Shown: one piece after another, positions 43,726-53,399 of the stretch | How the letters are laid out: the number at the start of each line of letters is the position of its first letter | How positions within the stretch are numbered: position 1 is the first letter of the stretch | Assembly (NCBI RefSeq): GCF_004364285.1 | Contig: NZ_SOBE01000005.1 | Coordinates: 62,001-126,000 of the forward strand | DNA length: 64,000 nt | Direction: 5' to 3' | Origin: Frigoribacterium sp. PhB116 | Lineage (GTDB): Bacteria; Actinomycetota; Actinomycetes; Actinomycetales; Microbacteriaceae | Made by a program: the position numbers and the translations under genes | The notes under the pieces: model-generated | The model's input: the letters and a program-made list of their open reading frames with translations, nothing else | What the model was told of the DNA's origin: nothing | Databases searched by the model: none

Positions 43726-45408
43726 GTGACCGACTCGCCGTCCGACGGTGACCACCGCTCGTCGTCCGAAGCGTCCGAGCCGCGTGCCTGGAAGCGGCCG
43801 CGTGGTCGCGAGCGGTACCCGGACCCGGTCGTCGTCGACGCGCCTCCGCCGGCCAGCGCCCCGGCCGCCGGTGCCGAGCGTCGTCTCGCCCTGTCGCTGG
43901 ACGAGCGCGCCGCCGTCCGGCCGCCCGCCCAGCTGCCGCCCGTGACGCACACCCCGGCGACGCAGTCGTCGGCTGCGCAGGCGGCTGCGCAGGCGCCCGC
44001 CCGGCAGCACCCGCCCGTGCCGACCCCGCCCGCGGGTGCCCGTCCGGGCGTGCCGCCGGCCGTCGCGCCGCGGGCCTCCACTGCTCCCGCCGGGTCCGGA
44101 GCACCTGCCCCGACGGCCGCCGCCGGCCACGTCGCCGGGCGACGCCTCGTGGTCGGAGGTCGCTACGACGGCCCGCTCCCCGGCGGCGACGCGACGCGCA
44201 CGCGGTCCGGGTCGCACGCGGCGCCCGGCCTCGTCGACGCGCCTGCCCGTGAGCTCGACGAGCCCGGCCGCCCACCTCGCGAGCGCACCCGCGTCGCCTC
44301 GCACGCCGCGCCTCCTGAGGACCGGGCCGAGCTGCTCCGGCTCGAGGCCGACGACGTGGCCGCCGCGGCTGCCGCCGACTCCGCCCGCGCGGCCGACGCC
44401 GGTGCGCACTCGGGGCCGGCTCCTGCCGCCTCCGGCCCCCGGGCACGCCGCCGGGCACGCGGCCGCGCCGACGAGGTCGACCCGCGCGACGTCGCGACGC
44501 GGGCGATCCCGGTCCAGCGGCCCGCCGCCTCCGTGCGCCCGACCGGTGCGACGCGGGACGACCACGGCTCCGTGACGGTCTCGCGGACGCTCGTGATGGG
44601 GATCCTCAACGTCACGCCCGACTCGTTCAGCGACGGCGGGCGCTACGTCGGCCTCGACGACGCCCTGCGCCACGCTCGCGAGCTCGTCTCCGCCGGGGCC
44701 GACATCGTCGACGTCGGGGGCGAGTCCACCCGGCCGGGCGCCCGCCGCGTCGACCCGGTCGAGGAGCAGCGTCGGGTGCTGCCGGTCATCCGGGAGCTCG
44801 CCTCCGAGGGCGTCCGGCTGAGCATCGACACCATGAACGCGGCCACCGCGTTCGCCGCCGTCGACGCGGGCGCCGACGTCATCAACGACGTCTCCGGCGG
44901 CCTCGCGGACCGCTACATGGCGCAGGTCGCCGCCGACACCGGCCGGCCGTTCGTCGCGATGCACTGGCGAGGACACCTCGCCGACGCGACCGCGGGCATG
45001 CGGGGCGACGACGTGGCCGGCCAGGTGCGCGACGAGCTGCGGCGCCGCGTCGACGACCTCGTCGACGCCGGCGTCGAGCGCGACCAGATCGTGCTCGACC
45101 CCGGCCTCGGCTTCTCGAAGGACGCCGACCAGAACTGGGAGGTGCTCGCCAGCCTCCACGAGCTCGGCCGGCTCGGCCACCCGATGGTGGTCGGTGCGTC
45201 GCGCAAGCGCTTCCTCGGCGACCTCCTGCCGGACGGCGCCGAGCCCCGTGACCGCGACGCGGCCACGGCGGTCATCAGCGTGCTCGCCGCACAGGCAGGC
45301 GTCTGGGCGGTGCGGGTGCACGACGCCGCGTCGACGCGCGCGGCCCTCGACGTCTGGCAGGCGTGGCAGCGCGGGTCGGGCCCGGCCCGCTCGGCGAGGC
45401 ACGCGTGA
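43726..45408 (+). CDS. folP: dihydropteroate synthase with long disordered N-terminal extension
   Basis: A 560-residue protein. Residues about 285-555 form a complete DHPS TIM barrel: MGILNVTPDSFSDGG, GGESTRPGARRV, LSIDTMNAATAFAAVDAGADVINDVSGG, MHWRGH, ILDPGLGFSKDADQNWEVL and GASRKRFLG. It joins para-aminobenzoate to the pterin pyrophosphate. The first 280 or so residues are Ala/Pro/Arg-rich with no recognisable domain. GTG 43726 follows GGAGGAA, so the extension seems to be translated, but GTG 44572 would give a standard enzyme. The extension occupies the place where folE is often found. folB overlaps its stop. Confidence 0.9.
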   Translation: MTDSPSDGDHRSSSEASEPRAWKRPRGRERYPDPVVVDAPPPASAPAAGAERRLALSLDERAAVRPPAQLPPVTHTPATQSSAAQAAAQAPARQHPPVPTPPAGARPGVPPAVAPRASTAPAGSGAPAPTAAAGHVAGRRLVVGGRYDGPLPGGDATRTRSGSHAAPGLVDAPARELDEPGRPPRERTRVASHAAPPEDRAELLRLEADDVAAAAAADSARAADAGAHSGPAPAASGPRARRRARGRADEVDPRDVATRAIPVQRPAASVRPTGATRDDHGSVTVSRTLVMGILNVTPDSFSDGGRYVGLDDALRHARELVSAGADIVDVGGESTRPGARRVDPVEEQRRVLPVIRELASEGVRLSIDTMNAATAFAAVDAGADVINDVSGGLADRYMAQVAADTGRPFVAMHWRGHLADATAGMRGDDVAGQVRDELRRRVDDLVDAGVERDQIVLDPGLGFSKDADQNWEVLASLHELGRLGHPMVVGASRKRFLGDLLPDGAEPRDRDAATAVISVLAAQAGVWAVRVHDAASTRAALDVWQAWQRGSGPARSARHA

Positions 45409-45830
45409 CCGCGGCGGGCGACGGGCGCGGGCCCGACGAGGCGGCCTCGGTCCGCACGGCACCCGTCGGGCTCGACGTGCTGCGGCTGCTCGGCGTCCGC
45501 GCCACGGGCCACCACGGTGTCTTCGACCACGAGCGCCGCGACGGGCAGGAGTTCGTGATCGACGCCGTCGTGCACCTCGACACGACCCCGGCCGCCGACG
45601 ATGACGACCTCGCGCAGACGGTGCACTACGGCGTCCTCGCCGAGCAGCTGGTCGCCGCGGTCGAGCGCGATCCCGTCGACCTGATCGAGACCCTGGCCGA
45701 GCGCCTCGCCGCCCTCGTGCTGAGCCACCCCGCCGCCGCGCGGGTCGAGCTGACCGTGCACAAGCCGAGCGCCCCGATCACCGTGCCCTTCGGCGACGTG
45801 TCGATCACCGTCGTGCGGGAGCGCGCGTGA
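45405..45830 (+). CDS. folB: dihydroneopterin aldolase
   Basis: A 141-residue enzyme that cleaves dihydroneopterin to hydroxymethyl-dihydropterin and glycolaldehyde. Conserved parts are LDVLRLLGVRATGHHGVFDHERRDGQEFVIDAVVHLD, TVHYGVLAEQLVAAVE, LIETLAERLA and the late Lys in TVHKPSAPI. There is a 20-residue extra head. GTG 45405 overlaps the folP stop and its own stop overlaps folK, giving a tightly coupled folP-folB-folK unit. Confidence 0.94.
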   Translation: MTAAGDGRGPDEAASVRTAPVGLDVLRLLGVRATGHHGVFDHERRDGQEFVIDAVVHLDTTPAADDDDLAQTVHYGVLAEQLVAAVERDPVDLIETLAERLAALVLSHPAAARVELTVHKPSAPITVPFGDVSITVVRERA

Positions 45831-46504
45831 GCGGCGCGAGCGGCGCGAGCGGATCGAGCGGCGTCGCCGGTGCCGCGTCCGTCGCGCGCCGCGGCGTGGT
45901 CGCGCTGGGCTCGAACCTGGGCGACCGCGACGAGCTGCTGCGCGACGCCGTCGCCGCGCTGGCGGCGACCCCGGGCGTGACCGTGACCGCCGCCTCCTCG
46001 CCGGTGTCGTCGGTCGCCGTGACGCTGGACGGTCCGGACGAGAGCAAGCCGACGTACCTCAACGCCGTCGCGCTCGTCGAGACGACGCTCGAGCCCCTGG
46101 CGCTGCTCGACGCGCTGCAGGCGATCGAGCACGACCACGGCAGGGTACGCGACGAGCGCTGGGGCGACCGGACCCTCGACCTCGACGTCGTCCTGCTCGG
46201 CGACCTCGAGCTCGAGACCGAGAGGCTCACGCTGCCGCACCCCCGTGCGGCCGAGCGCGCGTTCGTGCTCGAGCCGTGGCTCCAGGTCGACGAGGAGGCG
46301 CGGCTCGGCACCCGGGGACGCGTCGCCGACCTGCTCGCCGCGCTGCCCGACCGCACCCGGCCCGTGCCCGGGGCGACCGGCCTGCTCGTGCCGGCGCGCG
46401 CCTCCTCGGCCCCGGCCCCTGGGGCCGACGAGGCCTCCGACGACGCGTCCGGCCCGGACGACGTCCCCACCCGCGCCCCCGACTCGGCGCGAGGTGCCTC
46501 GTGA
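45827..46504 (+). CDS. folK: 2-amino-4-hydroxy-6-hydroxymethyldihydropteridine pyrophosphokinase
   Basis: A 225-residue enzyme that transfers pyrophosphate from ATP to hydroxymethyl-dihydropterin. It has VVALGSNLGDRDELLRDAV, PTYLNAVALVETTL, ERWGDRTLDLDVVLLGD (metal-binding Asp pair) and LPHPRAAERAFVLEPWL. The head has a GASGAS repeat and the last 55 residues are a disordered acidic tail, so the protein is longer than the usual 160-170. GTG 45827 overlaps the folB stop; the stop overlaps the DUF3180 gene. Confidence 0.94.
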   Translation: MSGASGASGSSGVAGAASVARRGVVALGSNLGDRDELLRDAVAALAATPGVTVTAASSPVSSVAVTLDGPDESKPTYLNAVALVETTLEPLALLDALQAIEHDHGRVRDERWGDRTLDLDVVLLGDLELETERLTLPHPRAAERAFVLEPWLQVDEEARLGTRGRVADLLAALPDRTRPVPGATGLLVPARASSAPAPGADEASDDASGPDDVPTRAPDSARGAS

Positions 46505-46971
46505 GGCACACCCGCCCGGCGACGCTCGTCGGCCTCGCCCTCGTGGCCCTCGTCGGCGGCTTCGTCGTCGACGCTGCGCTCGTGTCGTCCGGCCAGCCCT
46601 CGATCGTGCCGTCGATCGTGCTCGGCCTCGTGCTGCTCGTGATCGGCGGGATCGTCGTGACGATGGCCCTGCCCGTGCGCCGAGTCGCGAAGGGCACCCA
46701 GAAGGAGCGGATCGACCCCTACTACGCGACCCGCGTGCTGCTGCTCGCGAAGGCCAGCAGCCTGGCCGGCGCGCTCTTCGCGGGAGCGAGCGGAGGGGTG
46801 CTCGCCTTCATGACGACGCGCGGCGTGGACGTGGCGATAGGCTCCGTGGTGCCCACGATCGTCGCCGTCGTGGGGGGCCTCGGCCTCCTCGCGGCCGGGA
46901 TCGTCGCCGAGCACATGTGCACGGTGCCGCCCGGGGACGACGAGGGCGGACCAGGAGCCCAGGCGGCCTGA
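46501..46971 (+). CDS. DUF3180 four-helix membrane protein
   Basis: A 156-residue protein with four membrane helices in two pairs (LVGLALVALVGGFVVDAALV; IVPSIVLGLVLLVIGGIVVT; LLLAKASSLAGALFAGASGG; VVPTIVAVVGGLGLLAAGIVAEHMC) and the ERIDPYYATRVLLLAKA signature. DUF3180 proteins follow folK in many Actinobacteria; function unknown. GTG 46501 overlaps the folK stop. Confidence 0.9.
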   Translation: MRHTRPATLVGLALVALVGGFVVDAALVSSGQPSIVPSIVLGLVLLVIGGIVVTMALPVRRVAKGTQKERIDPYYATRVLLLAKASSLAGALFAGASGGVLAFMTTRGVDVAIGSVVPTIVAVVGGLGLLAAGIVAEHMCTVPPGDDEGGPGAQAA

Positions 46972-47040
46972 CCGCAGGCCGGCAGCCCCGCCGACAGCAC
47001 TGCTGCAGGGCGACCCGCAGCCGACCCGGAGGTACGCGCC

Positions 47041-47520
47041 ATGGACCGACTCGACGTGGCAGAGCCCGCCTGGACCGGCATCTCGCCCAAGTACGTCTGG
47101 CCCGAGCTCGTGGGCTGGCTGGTCACCGGGCTGATCGCCGCCGCGGCCACGACGCCGCTCTGGTTCATCGGCGCCTGGTGGTGCTACGCGATCACCGCCG
47201 CCGTCGTGGTCGTGATGGTCGTCGTCATGGCGTTCGTGCCCCGACGCGTGCGCTCGATCCGGTACCAGCTGCGGGAGGACGACCTGCTCGTCCGCCGCGG
47301 CATCCTGTACCTGCGCTTCGTCGCCGTGCCCTACGGCCGGATGCAGCTCATCGACATCAACCGCGGCCCCGTCGTGCGGGCCCTCGGCCTCAGCGACCTG
47401 AAGTTCGTCACGGCGGCGGCGTCGTCGGGCGTGACGATCCCGGGGCTCCCGGAGGCGGAGGCCGACTCGCTGCGCGACCGCCTCGTCGAGCTCGCCGAGT
47501 CCCGCCGGGCGGGGCTGTGA
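47041..47520 (+). CDS. bacterial PH-domain (YdbS-like) membrane protein
   Basis: A 159-residue protein with two membrane helices (WLVTGLIAAAATTPLWFIGAWW; AITAAVVVVMVVVMAFV) followed by one bacterial PH domain (IRYQLREDDLLVRRGILYLRFVAVPYGRMQLIDINRGPVVRALGLSDLKFVTA). ATG 47041 follows CGGAGG. Such proteins pair with a larger multi-PH partner, which overlaps the stop here. Their role is at the membrane but otherwise undefined. Confidence 0.9.
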   Translation: MDRLDVAEPAWTGISPKYVWPELVGWLVTGLIAAAATTPLWFIGAWWCYAITAAVVVVMVVVMAFVPRRVRSIRYQLREDDLLVRRGILYLRFVAVPYGRMQLIDINRGPVVRALGLSDLKFVTAAASSGVTIPGLPEAEADSLRDRLVELAESRRAGL

Positions 47521-49490
47521 GCGGGCCGCTGCCGGGGGAGGGGGCACCGCCTCCTGCGGACGGGCCCGCCGCGCCTGACTCGCCTGCGACGCCCGCGACG
47601 CCTGCCGCGTCCGCCGCGCCCGCTGCGGTGGCCGAGCTCACCGACGGCGAGTGGCACCGCCTGCACCCCGCGACGCCGCTGCTCAAGGGTGGCATCGCCC
47701 TGATCGTCGTGCTGGGCATCATCGTCAACAACGCCCGCGAGTGGGTCGTCGGCTTCTTCGTGCCGGGCGGGCGGCGCCCGGACGGCGACGGTGAGGGCGA
47801 CCCGTTCGGCTACGTCGTCGAGCACGGGTACCTCGGGTTCGTGCTGCTCGGGGTGCTCGTCGTGGCCGCCGTGCTCGTGCTCGTCTTCTGGCTGTCGTGG
47901 CGGATGAACACGTTCCGCGTCACGGAGGAGATCGTCGAGGTCCGCAGCGGCGTCGTCTTCCGCACGAACCGGCGGGCGCGGCTCGACCGGGTCCAGGGGA
48001 TCAACATCCAGCGACCGGTGCTGGCGCGCGTCTTCGGCGCCGCCAAGCTCGAGGTGAGCCAGGCGGGCGACGACGCGAACGTCTCGCTCGCGTACCTCCG
48101 CTCGGCGGCGGCGGACGACCTGCGGCGCGAGATCCTGCGGCGTGCCTCGGGCGTGCAGCGGTCGGCCGTCGACGGCGTGCAGGCCGCGCCTCCTGCCCGT
48201 GCGGCCGCGTCCGCCCAGCCTGCGTCCGCCCAGCCTGCGCCCGGCCAGGCGATGCCCGGCGACGCGATGCCCGGCCACGCCGCGCCTGCCGACACCCGTC
48301 AGCGCTTCGTCGGGCTCGTCGAGCAGCGCGCCCAGGACTTCCTCTCCGACGGCCTCGACCCGCAGGAGGCGCCCCCCGAGTCGGTCGTCAAGGTGGACGT
48401 CGGCCGCCTGGTCGGCTCCGTCCTGCTGAGCGGGTACACGCTGTTCCTCGTCGCGGCGGCGATCGCCGTGGTCGTCAGCGTGCGGCTGACGGGCGAGTTC
48501 TTCCTGCTCTTCGCCCTGCTGCCCGCCGTGCTCGGCTCGAGCGGGTACTACGTCAACCGGGTCACCAAGTCGCTGCGCTACAGCATCTCGTCGTCCCGCG
48601 ACGGCATCCGCATCGGCTACGGGCTGTTCTCGACGACGAACGAGACGCTCCCGCCCGGGCGCATCCACTCGGTGAGGGTGAGCCAGCCCCTGCTGTGGCG
48701 GCCGTTCGGCTGGTGGCAGATCAGCATCAACCGGGCCTCGCGCTCGTCCACCGACGGCTCGGGGCACCAGGGCAACTCGACGCTCCTGCCGGTCGGCGAC
48801 GAGACGGACGTGCGGCGGGTGCTCGAGCTCGTGCTGCCCGAGCTCGTCGGCGTGCCCGCCGCCGAGGTGCAGGCGGAGGAGCGGGCCGAGGAGGCGTCGG
48901 CCCTGTCGGCCGAGACCGCCGCCGGCACCGGGACGGCGGGCGCCGAGCCCGCGCTCGCGGAGCCCACGCACGCCGAGATCCCGGGCGCCGGCCCTGGGCG
49001 CACCGAACCCGAGCCCGCGCTCGAAGAGCCCGAGCGTGCCGTCGTGCACGAGCGCGCCTCGCACACCCTCTCGCTCGTCGAGGACGGCCTGACCTCGCGC
49101 GGCAGCGAGGGCGGCTTCACCACGTCGCCCCGTCGTGCTGCCGTGCTGCGCTGGTTCTCGTGGCGCCGCAACGGGTTCCGGACGGCTCCGGGCGCCCTGC
49201 TGCTGCGCAAGGGAGCGATCTGGCGCGAGCTCGTCGTCGTGCCGCTGCCCCGGATGCAGAGCGTCGGCCTGTCGCAGGGCCCGCTGCTGCGGCGCCTCCG
49301 GCTCGCCGCCGTGCACCTGCACACCGTCCAGGGGCCGATCATCGCGACGATCGGCGCGCTCGACCAGGACGACGCGATGGCCTTCTTCGAGGGTGCCGCG
49401 CGCGACGCGGTGACCTCGGCCCGGGCCGACCGCACCCACCGCTGGGGCGCCTCCTCGGCTCCCGTCGCCCCAGAGGAGCCGCGCCCGTGA
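47517..49490 (+). CDS. multi-PH-domain (YdbT-like) membrane protein
   Basis: A 657-residue protein with a Pro/Ala-rich head and three bacterial PH domains. They are [38 protein letters not shown], then [37 protein letters not shown], and last [33 protein letters not shown]. Two membrane-helix pairs separate them. Linkers are disordered, one with a 15-bp tandem repeat. GTG 47517 overlaps the small PH protein stop, and its own stop overlaps the next gene. It probably forms a complex with the small PH protein. Confidence 0.88.
   Translation: MSGPLPGEGAPPPADGPAAPDSPATPATPAASAAPAAVAELTDGEWHRLHPATPLLKGGIALIVVLGIIVNNAREWVVGFFVPGGRRPDGDGEGDPFGYVVEHGYLGFVLLGVLVVAAVLVLVFWLSWRMNTFRVTEEIVEVRSGVVFRTNRRARLDRVQGINIQRPVLARVFGAAKLEVSQAGDDANVSLAYLRSAAADDLRREILRRASGVQRSAVDGVQAAPPARAAASAQPASAQPAPGQAMPGDAMPGHAAPADTRQRFVGLVEQRAQDFLSDGLDPQEAPPESVVKVDVGRLVGSVLLSGYTLFLVAAAIAVVVSVRLTGEFFLLFALLPAVLGSSGYYVNRVTKSLRYSISSSRDGIRIGYGLFSTTNETLPPGRIHSVRVSQPLLWRPFGWWQISINRASRSSTDGSGHQGNSTLLPVGDETDVRRVLELVLPELVGVPAAEVQAEERAEEASALSAETAAGTGTAGAEPALAEPTHAEIPGAGPGRTEPEPALEEPERAVVHERASHTLSLVEDGLTSRGSEGGFTTSPRRAAVLRWFSWRRNGFRTAPGALLLRKGAIWRELVVVPLPRMQSVGLSQGPLLRRLRLAAVHLHTVQGPIIATIGALDQDDAMAFFEGAARDAVTSARADRTHRWGASSAPVAPEEPRP
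48207..48281 (+). repeat. 15-bp period tandem repeat in the PH-protein linker
   Basis: Five units encode [20 protein letters not shown] and MPGHA. The first two units are identical in DNA. Confidence 0.8.
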
Positions 49491-50251
49491 GCCCGCAGCA
49501 GAGCGGCCGCCTCGGCGTCGGCGTGATCGGCGCCGGCCACGTGGGGCCGGTGCTCGGCGCCGCCCTGGCCGCCGCGGGCCACGCGATCGTCGGCATCTCG
49601 GCCGTGTCCGATCGCAGCCTCGACCGGGCGGAGGCGATCCTGCCGGGCGTCCCCGTCCTGACGGTCCCCGAGATCGTCGAGCGCAGCGAGCTCGTGCTCA
49701 TCGCGGTGCCGGACGACCAGCTCGCCGACCTCGTGCAGGGCCTCGCCGCGACCGGGGTCTGGCAGCCGGGTCAGCTCGTCGTCCACACGTCGGCGGCGCA
49801 CGGCCTCGAGGTGCTGCGGCCGGCTCTCGCGGCGGGGGCGATCCCGCTGGCGATCCACCCCGCGCTCACGTTCACGGGGACCACGATCGACCTCGTCCGG
49901 CTCCGCGAGGCGTGGTGCGCCGTGACGGCGCCCGGGCCGGTCCAGCCGATCGGGCAGGCGCTCGTCGTCGAGATGGGCGCCGAGCCCTTGCTCGTCAGCG
50001 AGGCCGACCGGCCGCGCTACGCCGAGGCCGTGGCGACCGCCACCGAGTTCTCCGCCGCGATCGTCACGCAGTCGGTCTCGATGCTCGCCGAGCTCGGCGT
50101 CCCCGAGCCCGGTCGGCTCATCGCGCCCCTGGTCCGCTCCGCCATGGACCGCGCCCTGGGCGTCGCCGGCGGCTCGAGCGGCCCCGGTACCATCGACATG
50201 GCGGCGTTCGACGACCCGCCGTCCCCGTTCGGCGGGGGCCCCGGCGCCTGA
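49487..50251 (+). CDS. Rossmann-like / DUF2520 domain protein
   Basis: A 254-residue protein with a nucleotide-binding [23 protein letters not shown] start, [10 protein letters not shown] and [11 protein letters not shown]. The DUF2520 helical domain contains [14 protein letters not shown] and later [26 protein letters not shown]. It resembles ketopantoate reductase and related dehydrogenases, and in relatives it stands before panC. Here panC is absent and lysS follows after 104 bases. GTG 49487 overlaps the PH-protein stop. Substrate unknown. Confidence 0.9.
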   Translation: MSPQQSGRLGVGVIGAGHVGPVLGAALAAAGHAIVGISAVSDRSLDRAEAILPGVPVLTVPEIVERSELVLIAVPDDQLADLVQGLAATGVWQPGQLVVHTSAAHGLEVLRPALAAGAIPLAIHPALTFTGTTIDLVRLREAWCAVTAPGPVQPIGQALVVEMGAEPLLVSEADRPRYAEAVATATEFSAAIVTQSVSMLAELGVPEPGRLIAPLVRSAMDRALGVAGGSSGPGTIDMAAFDDPPSPFGGGPGA

Positions 50252-50355
50252 CGGCTGCGCGCCTCCTCGTCCGCTCGTCGCCGTCGCAGCCCACGCCGCG
50301 CCTCCTCGACTGCCCGTTCTCTCCGTCCCCCACCACCCCGCTGGAGCCCCCGCAC

Positions 50356-51894
50356 ATGACCGACGCCCCCGAGACCACCACCCCCTCCGACGACGCGGCC
50401 GCCGTGGCCGCCGCCGCGGCCGAGGCGGCTCGCGAGGCCTCCGAGCAGAAGCAGGTGCGGCTCGAGAAGCGTGCCCGGCTGCTCGAGACCGGGCGCGACG
50501 CGTACCCGGTCGGCGTCCCGCTGACCGACACGATCCCCGCCGTGCGGGCGCGTCACGCCGAGCTCGAGGCGGGTGCCGAGACCGGCGAGGTGGTCGGCCT
50601 GGCCGGACGCGTCGTGCACGCGCGCAACACCGGCAAGCTCTGCTTCGCGGCGCTGCAGGCCGGCGACGGCTCGCGCATCCAGGCGATGGTGTCGCTCGCC
50701 GAGGTGGGCGACGAGTCGCTCGCCGAGTGGAAGGACCTCGTCGACCTCGGCGACCACGTCTTCGTCAAGGGGCAGGTCATCTCGTCGCGCCGCGGCGAGC
50801 TGTCGATCATGGTGAGCGAGTGGGCGATCGCCTCGAAGGCGATCCTGCCCCTGCCGAACCTGCACGGCGAGCTCAGCGAAGAGACGCGGGTGCGTCAGCG
50901 CTACCTCGACCTGATCGTCCGCGACCAGGCCCGCGCCACGGTGCGCGCCCGCGCCGCCGCGGTCTCGTCGCTGCGCCGCACCTTCGACCAGCACGAGTAC
51001 CTCGAGGTCGAGACCCCGATGCTCCAGACCATGCACGGCGGCGCGGCGGCGCGTCCGTTCCAGACGCACAGCAACGCGTTCGACACCGAGCTGTTCCTCC
51101 GCATCGCGCCCGAGCTGTTCCTCAAGCGCGCCGTCGTCGGCGGCATCGACCGCGTCTTCGAGATCAACCGCAACTTCCGCAACGAGGGCGCCGACTCGAC
51201 GCACTCGCCCGAGTTCGCGATGGTCGAGGCGTACCAGGCCTACGGCGACTACGAGCAGATGGCCCGGCTCACGCAGCAGCTCGTGCAGGAGGCGGCGCTC
51301 GCGGTCGCGGGGACCCACCTCGTCACGCTCGCCGACGGCACCGAGTACGACCTCGGCGGCGAGTGGGCCCGCGTGCCCATGTACGAGTCGCTCAGCGAGG
51401 CGGCCGGAGTCGAGGTCACGCCGCTGACGACCGTGTCCGAGCTGCAGCGCCTCGCCGCGACCGTCGACCTGGTCGTGCCGCACGAGACGCACGGCAAGCT
51501 CGTCGAGGAACTGTGGGAGCACTTCGTCAAGCCCTCGCTCGACCGTCCCACCTTCGTCGTCGACTTCCCGGTCGACACGAGCCCCCTCGTCCGCCAGCAC
51601 CGCTCGAAGCCCGGCGTCGTCGAGAAGTGGGACCTCTACGTGCGCGGCTTCGAGCTCGCCACGGCGTACTCCGAGCTCGTCGACCCGGTCGTGCAGCGCG
51701 AGCGCTTCGTCGAGCAGGCCGCGCTCTCGGCCCGCGGCGACGCCGAGGCCATGCGCCTCGACGAGGACTTCCTCCGCGCCCTCGAGCACGGCATGCCGCC
51801 GAGCGGCGGCATGGGCATGGGCATCGACCGCCTCCTCATGGCGATCACCGGGCTCGGCATCCGCGAGACGATCCTCTTCCCGCTCGTCAAGTAG
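50356..51894 (+). CDS. lysS: lysyl-tRNA synthetase, class II
   Basis: A 512-residue synthetase. The anticodon-binding OB domain spans about residues 75-180 ([23 protein letters not shown]). Class II motif 1 is in [18 protein letters not shown]. Motif 2 is [20 protein letters not shown] and motif 3 [16 protein letters not shown]. The head of about 30 residues is Ala/Glu-rich. ATG 50356 follows GGAG at about 9 bases. A small GC hairpin (51900-51917) after the stop may end transcription. Confidence 0.96.
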   Translation: MTDAPETTTPSDDAAAVAAAAAEAAREASEQKQVRLEKRARLLETGRDAYPVGVPLTDTIPAVRARHAELEAGAETGEVVGLAGRVVHARNTGKLCFAALQAGDGSRIQAMVSLAEVGDESLAEWKDLVDLGDHVFVKGQVISSRRGELSIMVSEWAIASKAILPLPNLHGELSEETRVRQRYLDLIVRDQARATVRARAAAVSSLRRTFDQHEYLEVETPMLQTMHGGAAARPFQTHSNAFDTELFLRIAPELFLKRAVVGGIDRVFEINRNFRNEGADSTHSPEFAMVEAYQAYGDYEQMARLTQQLVQEAALAVAGTHLVTLADGTEYDLGGEWARVPMYESLSEAAGVEVTPLTTVSELQRLAATVDLVVPHETHGKLVEELWEHFVKPSLDRPTFVVDFPVDTSPLVRQHRSKPGVVEKWDLYVRGFELATAYSELVDPVVQRERFVEQAALSARGDAEAMRLDEDFLRALEHGMPPSGGMGMGIDRLLMAITGLGIRETILFPLVK

Positions 51895-51918
51895 CGGCAG
51901 GGCGCGACGCGGCGCCCC

Positions 51919-51965
51919 TTGACCACCCGAGTCTGTGTCAGTACATTGGTACGAACCTGATACAG
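51919..51965 (+). promoter_or_regulatory. consensus-like promoter overlapped by inverted-repeat operator
   Basis: TTGACC (51919-51924), 17 bases, TACATT (51942-51947). CTGTGTCA (51933-51940) and TGATACAG (51958-51965) form an inverted repeat with one mismatch around GTACATTGGTAC (51941-51952). This layout fits control by the YtrA-type regulator encoded one gene downstream. Confidence 0.6.
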
Positions 51966-51981
51966 AAACCCGGGAGGGCCC

Positions 51982-52932
51982 ATGTTCTGGATCTATCTGC
52001 TGCTCGTCGCGTCGCTGGTCGTCATCGCCGTCGACACGGCGTCTCCCCGTCGGCACGGGGCACAGCTCGCGAAGCTGGCCGCCCGCATGAACCTGCCGGT
52101 GACCCCTGAGGTCGAGCCGCTCGTCCGTGCCCGCCTCCGCCGACGTGCCTGGGGAGTCGGGCTCGGCGGCGGCGTGGTGGTCGCGGCGGCGCTCACCGTC
52201 GGGCTGCTGCTGCCCGAGCTGCGGCAGTCGCCCCTCGCCGCGGCGACCGTGCTCGTCGCGGGCTTCGCGGGCACGGGCGTCGGCGCGGCCGTGGCCGCCG
52301 TCGGCTCGGTGCCCCGTCCGGCCGCCGATGCGGTCCGCGTCGCCCGGACGGCGCCTCCTCGTGTGGCGGACTACGTCGGCCCGCCCGAGCTCGTCGGCGC
52401 GCGCCTCGTCGTGGGCCTGGCGCTCGTGGCCTTCGTCGTCGGCGGCGTGGCCGCCGTCTCCGGCCTCGGCGGCGCGCTCCCTCCGACCGCTCTCGCCGAG
52501 TGGGTCACGGGCGTCCCGGGGGTGACCGCCGTCGTCGCGGTCGTCGGGCTCGTCGCGACCGAGGTGGTCATGAGGCGCCTCGTCGACCGCGGGCAGCCGG
52601 CCGTGTCCGAGCTGGACCTCGCCTGGGACGACGCGCTCCGGTCGATGGCGCTGCGCGACCTCGTGACGGCTCCCGTCGTCCTCGGCTTCGTCGGGCTCAC
52701 CGGCACCCTGACCGTCCTCGGCGACGCGGCCGCGGGCGGGGGCCCCGGGTCGGTCGGCAACCTCGTCGTGGGGGTCCTCGGGCTCGGCGTCGCCGCTCTG
52801 CTGGCGCTCGCGCTCGGCGTCGTGATCTGGGCCCTGGCGACGAAGCCGCACCTCCACTGGTGGCGGCGCCTGTGGGAGCCGCGCCGCCCCTCCGTCGCCG
52901 CCCCTGCCGGCAATGCGGGGAACCGGCTGTGA
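51982..52932 (+). CDS. polytopic membrane protein of unknown function
   Basis: A 316-residue protein with about eight hydrophobic helices: MFWIYLLLVASLVVIAV at the start, then pairs around residues 60-110, 145-195 and 230-290. A charged C-terminal tail follows. An N-terminal cytosolic loop has RRHGAQLAKLAARMNLPV. I do not recognise the family. ATG 51982 follows GGGAGGG. It is translated together with the YtrA-like regulator (GTGA overlap), a placing usually taken by an ABC transporter. Confidence 0.8.
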   Translation: MFWIYLLLVASLVVIAVDTASPRRHGAQLAKLAARMNLPVTPEVEPLVRARLRRRAWGVGLGGGVVVAAALTVGLLLPELRQSPLAAATVLVAGFAGTGVGAAVAAVGSVPRPAADAVRVARTAPPRVADYVGPPELVGARLVVGLALVAFVVGGVAAVSGLGGALPPTALAEWVTGVPGVTAVVAVVGLVATEVVMRRLVDRGQPAVSELDLAWDDALRSMALRDLVTAPVVLGFVGLTGTLTVLGDAAAGGGPGSVGNLVVGVLGLGVAALLALALGVVIWALATKPHLHWWRRLWEPRRPSVAAPAGNAGNRL

Positions 52933-53282
52933 TCGTCATCGACCAGCGCTCGTCGGTGCCTCCCTTCGAGCAGCTCCGGCAGCAGCTGCTCGCCGCGATC
53001 GGCTCGGGCGAGGTGGCGGCCGGAGCCCGGTTGCCGACCGTGCGGCGGTTCGCAGAGGACCTCGGCATCGCGCCCGGCACCGTCGCCCGCACGTACCGCG
53101 AGCTGGAGCAGGCGGACGTGCTCGAGACCCGCGGTCGGCACGGCACGTTCGTGACCGCGGGCGGGGCCGAGGCCGAGGCGCGGTCCGCGGCGGCCGACTT
53201 CGTCGGTCGGCTCCGCCGCCTCGGGGTGGACGCGGCGACGGCGCGCGGGCTCGTCGACGCCGCGTTCGACGCGTCGGCCTGA
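52929..53282 (+). CDS. GntR-family regulator, YtrA type
   Basis: A 117-residue regulator: a winged helix (PPFEQLRQQLLAAIGSGEVAAGARLPTVRRFAEDLGIAPGTVARTYRELEQADVLETRGRHGTFVT) and a short C-terminal dimerisation helix pair, as in the YtrA subfamily. It differs from the longer FCD-like GntR proteins at 16-27 kb. GTG 52929 overlaps the membrane protein stop. It likely represses its own operon through the inverted repeat at 51933-51965. Confidence 0.92.
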   Translation: MIVIDQRSSVPPFEQLRQQLLAAIGSGEVAAGARLPTVRRFAEDLGIAPGTVARTYRELEQADVLETRGRHGTFVTAGGAEAEARSAAADFVGRLRRLGVDAATARGLVDAAFDASA

Positions 53283-53387
53283 GGGGCGGGCGGTCCCGCA
53301 GCAGGCGCGGGGCGCCTCCTCGGTGCGCCTGGAGCCTCAGGTGGTTCGGCCTCGATGCATCCTCAGGCGCGGGCCGCGGGTCTGGCT

Positions 53388-53393
53388 TATCCT
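53388..53393 (+). promoter_or_regulatory. -10 box (TATCCT) for leaderless small protein gene
   Basis: TATCCT, six bases, then ATG 53400; identical to the putA-like gene promoter hexamer and spacing. Confidence 0.6.
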
Positions 53394-53399
53394 CGACGC

